NCBI GenBank assembly: GCA_019236085.1
Contig: JAFAJR010000031.1
Span: 1-8,815, forward strand
Reading direction: 5' to 3'
Source: Candidatus Dormiibacterota bacterium
GTDB lineage: Bacteria; Chloroflexota; Dormibacteria; Aeolococcales; Aeolococcaceae
DNA: 8,815 nucleotides
Below, one piece after another: positions 6,112 to 8,815 of this stretch. The notes under the pieces were generated by a model. That model ran no database searches. It was not told the origin of the DNA and saw only the letters and a program-made list of their open reading frames with translations. Position numbers and translations under genes: made by a program. Each line of letters begins with the position of its first letter. Position 1 is the first letter of the stretch.

Positions 6112-8604
6112 GTGAAGGCGGTTGTGATGGCGGGCGGCGAGGGTTCTCGCCTGCGGCCTCTGACGAGTCGTCATCCGAAGCCGCTGGTGCCTGTCGTGGG
6201 AACGCCGGTCATCGAGCACATCCTGCGGCTGCTGCGCGACCACGGCATCACCGACGTCGTCATCACGCTCGCCTACCTCGGTGCCGACATCCGCAACCGG
6301 TTGGGTGACGGCGCCGAGCTGGAGATGAGCATCGAATACGTCGTCGAGGACCGGCCGCTGGGCACGGCGGGCAGCGTGCGCAACGCCAAAGAGCTGCTCG
6401 ACGACACCTTCCTGGTGATCAGCGGCGACGCGCTCACCGACCTGGACATCACCGGCGTCATCCGACAGCACCGCGAACGCGAGGCCACCGCGACGATCGT
6501 GCTCAAGCAGGTGCCCAACCCACTGGAGTACGGCGTGGTGATCACCGACGCCGAGGGCAACGTACGCCGCTTCCTGGAGAAGCCGTCGTGGGGCGAGGTG
6601 TTCAGCGACCAGGCCAACACCGGCATCTACGTGGTCGAACCTGAGGTGCTGCGCCACATCGAGGCTGACACGGTGGCCGATTGGTCGCAGGACGTCTTTC
6701 CCGGCATGCTGGCCCGCAAGGAGTCGCTGGTCGGCGTGGTGATGGACGACTACTGGTGCGACATAGGCTCCATCCAGTCGTACCTGCAGGCGAACTGGGA
6801 CGCGCTGGAAGGAAAGGTGCGCTGCCACATCCCGGGACGGCGCGACGGCAGCGTGTGGATCGGCGAAGGCGTGGAGTTCGGCATCGGCGTGCAGATCGAC
6901 GGTCCCGCGTTCATCGGCGACGAGGTGAAGCTGAAGGCGTCAGCGCACCTCAACGACCACGTGATCATCGACCGCTACTCCATCGTCGACGACAACGCCA
7001 AGGTGAGCAACAGCATCGTGTGGCCGCATTCGTACGTCGGTGAGCTCACCCGGCTGCGCCAGGCGATCGTGTGCCGCAACGTGACGATCAAGAACAACTC
7101 GCTGCTGGAAGAGAACACGGTTATCGGCGACGACTGCATCGTGGGACGCGGGTCGCGCATCCGCGCCGGGGTCAAGATCTGGCCGAGCAAGGACATCGAG
7201 CCTGGATCGACAGTCAACGAGTCGGTGATCTGGGCCGGCGAGTGGCGGCGCGGGCTGTTCTCTTCCTACGGCATGGGCGGCCTGATCAACGTGGAGCTGA
7301 CGCCGGAGTTCTGCGCCCGGCTCGGCGCCGCGTTCGGGGCGACGCTGCCCAAGGGCGCGCACATCGCCGTGGGACGCGACAGCGCCAGGTCGTCGCGCAT
7401 GATCAAGCGGGCCATCGTGAGCGGCGTGGTGAGCGCAGGCGGCACGGTGCGCGACATGCGCGAGGTGCCTGTACCGGTGCTGCAGTACGCCACGCGGCAC
7501 CGCCGCTGCGAAGCGGGCATCCAGGTGATCGTGTCGCCGCTTGACCAGCGCAGCGCCGACATCCGCTTCTTCGATTCCGAGGGGCTGCAGATCGACAAGC
7601 GCGCCGAGCGCAAGCTCGAGAACCTGCTGTTCCGCGAAGATTTCCGCCGCGCAACGTTTTACGAGATGGGGGAGATCGAGTACATCGAGCCGGTGCGCGA
7701 GTACGCCGATCATCTGCTGGATTCGGTCAACGCCCAGGTGATCCGCGACGCGCACTTCCGCGTCCTGGTCGACTACGACTACAGCCAGGCGAGCTCGGTG
7801 CTGCCGCGGGTGCTGAACGAGCTCGGCGTCACGACGATCCCGCTCAACGCGGGGCTGCGAGAGGGCGAGCACCACCGTGGCGTGCCTGACGAGACAGCGC
7901 TCATCAGCCGCACGGTTGAGGCTGACATCGGCTGCATGCTCAGTCCCACCGGCGAGCGGCTGACGCTCATCGACGACCAGGGACTGGTGATGGGGCCGTA
8001 CGAGACGTTCGGCGTGCTGGCGTCGTGGTACCTGCAGGCGCGCACCGGCGCTGTGATCGCGCCGGCTACCGCGCCGGAATGGTTCAACGGACTTGTTCGT
8101 GCAGCAGGTGGCACATTCTCAGCCGCCCCGGCCGAGCCCACATCTGTGCTGCGGGCTGCAGCGCTGCCCGGCACCTGCCTGGCATCGGACGGCGACGGCG
8201 GCTTCGTGTGGCCGTATTACCTCACCGCCTTCGACGCGATGTTCACGCTCGTGAAGCTGCTGGAGCTGCGCGCGATGACAGGTGTCTCGCTGAGCGAGGC
8301 GCGTGCCGCGCTGCCGCTGTCGGCATATCTCACCGCCAGCGAGTTCTGCCCCTGGGAGGCGAAGGGCAAGGTCATGCGCGTGCTGCTCGACGGGCATCGC
8401 GAGCACTCGGTGGACCTGGTCGACGGCATCAAGGTCTTCGTCGACGACGGCTTCGTGCTGGTGCGTCCGGATCCCGACGAGCCCGCGTACCACATAATCG
8501 TGAGCGTCGCCGACGAGTCTGCGGGACATCAGCTGCTCAAGGAGTACTCGCGCAGGGTGCGCGACGTCGTCGCCGCCAGCGCACAAGCCGAACCATCCGG
8601 CTGA
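6112..8604 (+). CDS. NDP-sugar pyrophosphorylase / beta-helix / degenerate phosphomannomutase-like fusion
   Basis: An 830-residue cytosolic fusion that should make a nucleotide sugar from NTP and a sugar-1-phosphate; relatives are commonly annotated as mannose-1-phosphate guanylyltransferases. Residues 1-235 form the transferase: GGEGSRLRPLT at 8-18, K23, GTAGSV at 84-89, SGD106, N169 in the ANTGIYV segment and D217 in DYWCDIGS, all apparently intact. Residues about 247-375 are hexapeptide left-handed beta-helix repeats. Residues 380-820 follow the phosphohexomutase layout, with GRDSARSS at 421-428, but the key loops are altered. The phosphoserine loop TASHNP reads IVSPLD (473-478, S475 kept). 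The metal loop DGDxDR reads SPTGER (611-616). The sugar loop GEESGH region reads DGDGGF (693-698). The phosphate loop RPSGTEP reads RPDPDEP (785-791). Mutase activity is therefore unlikely. GDP-mannose as product is inferred. Confidence 0.8.
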   Translation: MKAVVMAGGEGSRLRPLTSRHPKPLVPVVGTPVIEHILRLLRDHGITDVVITLAYLGADIRNRLGDGAELEMSIEYVVEDRPLGTAGSVRNAKELLDDTFLVISGDALTDLDITGVIRQHREREATATIVLKQVPNPLEYGVVITDAEGNVRRFLEKPSWGEVFSDQANTGIYVVEPEVLRHIEADTVADWSQDVFPGMLARKESLVGVVMDDYWCDIGSIQSYLQANWDALEGKVRCHIPGRRDGSVWIGEGVEFGIGVQIDGPAFIGDEVKLKASAHLNDHVIIDRYSIVDDNAKVSNSIVWPHSYVGELTRLRQAIVCRNVTIKNNSLLEENTVIGDDCIVGRGSRIRAGVKIWPSKDIEPGSTVNESVIWAGEWRRGLFSSYGMGGLINVELTPEFCARLGAAFGATLPKGAHIAVGRDSARSSRMIKRAIVSGVVSAGGTVRDMREVPVPVLQYATRHRRCEAGIQVIVSPLDQRSADIRFFDSEGLQIDKRAERKLENLLFREDFRRATFYEMGEIEYIEPVREYADHLLDSVNAQVIRDAHFRVLVDYDYSQASSVLPRVLNELGVTTIPLNAGLREGEHHRGVPDETALISRTVEADIGCMLSPTGERLTLIDDQGLVMGPYETFGVLASWYLQARTGAVIAPATAPEWFNGLVRAAGGTFSAAPAEPTSVLRAAALPGTCLASDGDGGFVWPYYLTAFDAMFTLVKLLELRAMTGVSLSEARAALPLSAYLTASEFCPWEAKGKVMRVLLDGHREHSVDLVDGIKVFVDDGFVLVRPDPDEPAYHIIVSVADESAGHQLLKEYSRRVRDVVAASAQAEPSG

Positions 8605-8720
8605 GGCGGCATCGCTTCTAGCGACACGCGATCTTCTCGTCGCTCGCCGTACAGAAAATTATCCGGCTCGCTCCTCGTACGACCCTATCGTCGCCGCGAA
8701 GGATGCCGCCTCAGCCGGAT
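8595..8720. repeat. Perfect 19-bp inverted repeat spanning the convergent gene junction
   Basis: ATCCGGCTGAGGCGGCATC (8595-8613) is exactly complementary to GATGCCGCCTCAGCCGGAT (8702-8720). Inside, CTTC (8615-8618) pairs with GAAG (8698-8701) after a one-base bulge. GCGAC (8621-8625) can then pair with GTCGC (8690-8694), so the hairpin could run over 28 pairs. The left arm contains the last codons and the TGA of the fusion gene. A further partial copy, ATCCGGCT, lies at 8661-8668. It may serve as a bidirectional terminator or 3' stabiliser for two convergent genes, or be a small non-autonomous mobile element. No target-site duplication is evident and there is no U tract. Confidence 0.7.
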
Positions 8721-8743
8721 TGCCCGCGTAGGCCACGTCGTCG

Positions 8744-8815
8744 CTACGCTGGCACGACCCTGACGGCGATGAACCCGAAGAACACTGCCGTCGCCGCGAT
8801 CACGAGCAGGTGGAA
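8744..8815 (-). CDS. C-terminus of a convergent membrane protein (partial)
   Basis: Read on the minus strand, the last 23 codons before TAG (complement 8744-8746) encode a hydrophobic segment beginning FHLLVIAATA and ending AVRVVPA. This looks like a final transmembrane helix with a short Arg-containing tail. The rest of the gene lies beyond the window, so the family cannot be named. Convergent orientation fits the palindromic junction element. The evidence is short, hence the moderate confidence. Confidence 0.5.
   Translation of the reverse strand, partial: FHLLVIAATAVFFGFIAVRVVPA

Noticed and set aside
8769..8815. Possible + strand gene starting at ATG 8769
   Set aside because: There is no Shine-Dalgarno and fewer than 16 codons are visible. 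The minus-strand frame across the same bases ends in a plausible membrane helix and fits the convergent layout.
1..8815. CRISPR array, insertion sequence or phage gene
   Set aside because: No spaced direct repeats, transposase, integrase or phage structural motifs were seen on either strand.

Overview
The window is a dense, GC-rich stretch of bacterial chromosome devoted to cell-surface sugar metabolism. All complete genes lie on the + strand. GC-rich third positions, frequent GTG starts and repeated GTGA stop/start overlaps suggest a high-GC Actinomycetota-type genome. An Acidimicrobiia-like lineage is only a guess, and no marker gene fixes the taxonomy.

Layout. (1) Positions 1-4029 hold three closely packed genes: a large polytopic GT-C-like membrane protein whose 5' end lies outside the window, a PIG-V-like GT-C mannosyltransferase, and a metal-dependent amidohydrolase. 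The second and third genes each start at a GTG embedded in the previous gene's TGA. (2) Positions 4030-4188 are a 159-base gap packed with potential hairpins. The best is a perfect 10-bp stem capped by a UUCG tetraloop, nested in an outer stem that would cover the Shine-Dalgarno of the next gene. (3) Positions 4189-6061 hold a cytosolic GT-B glycosyltransferase and two small genes, again chained by GTGA overlaps. The first small gene encodes an unrecognised 51-residue protein. The second encodes a 122-residue protein that looks like a Fic/Doc fold with its catalytic motif erased. (4) Positions 6112-8604 encode an 830-residue fusion of an NDP-sugar pyrophosphorylase, a left-handed beta-helix and a phosphomannomutase-like region; the last has lost or altered all four mutase signature loops. 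(5) Positions 8605-8743 separate this gene from a convergent minus-strand membrane protein, of which only the C-terminus is present. A perfect 19-bp inverted repeat spans this junction and includes the fusion gene's stop codon.

How it may work together (inference): the fusion protein would make a nucleotide sugar such as GDP-mannose. The GT-B enzyme would use a nucleotide sugar in the cytosol, and the two GT-C proteins would use polyprenyl-phosphate sugars at the outer face of the membrane. No polyprenyl-phosphate-sugar synthase, flippase or polymerase is visible here, so the product cannot be named. The less ordinary parts are the degenerate mutase domain, the Doc-like pseudo-toxin with its micro-ORF partner, the structured leader at 4030-4188 and the inverted repeat at 8595-8720.
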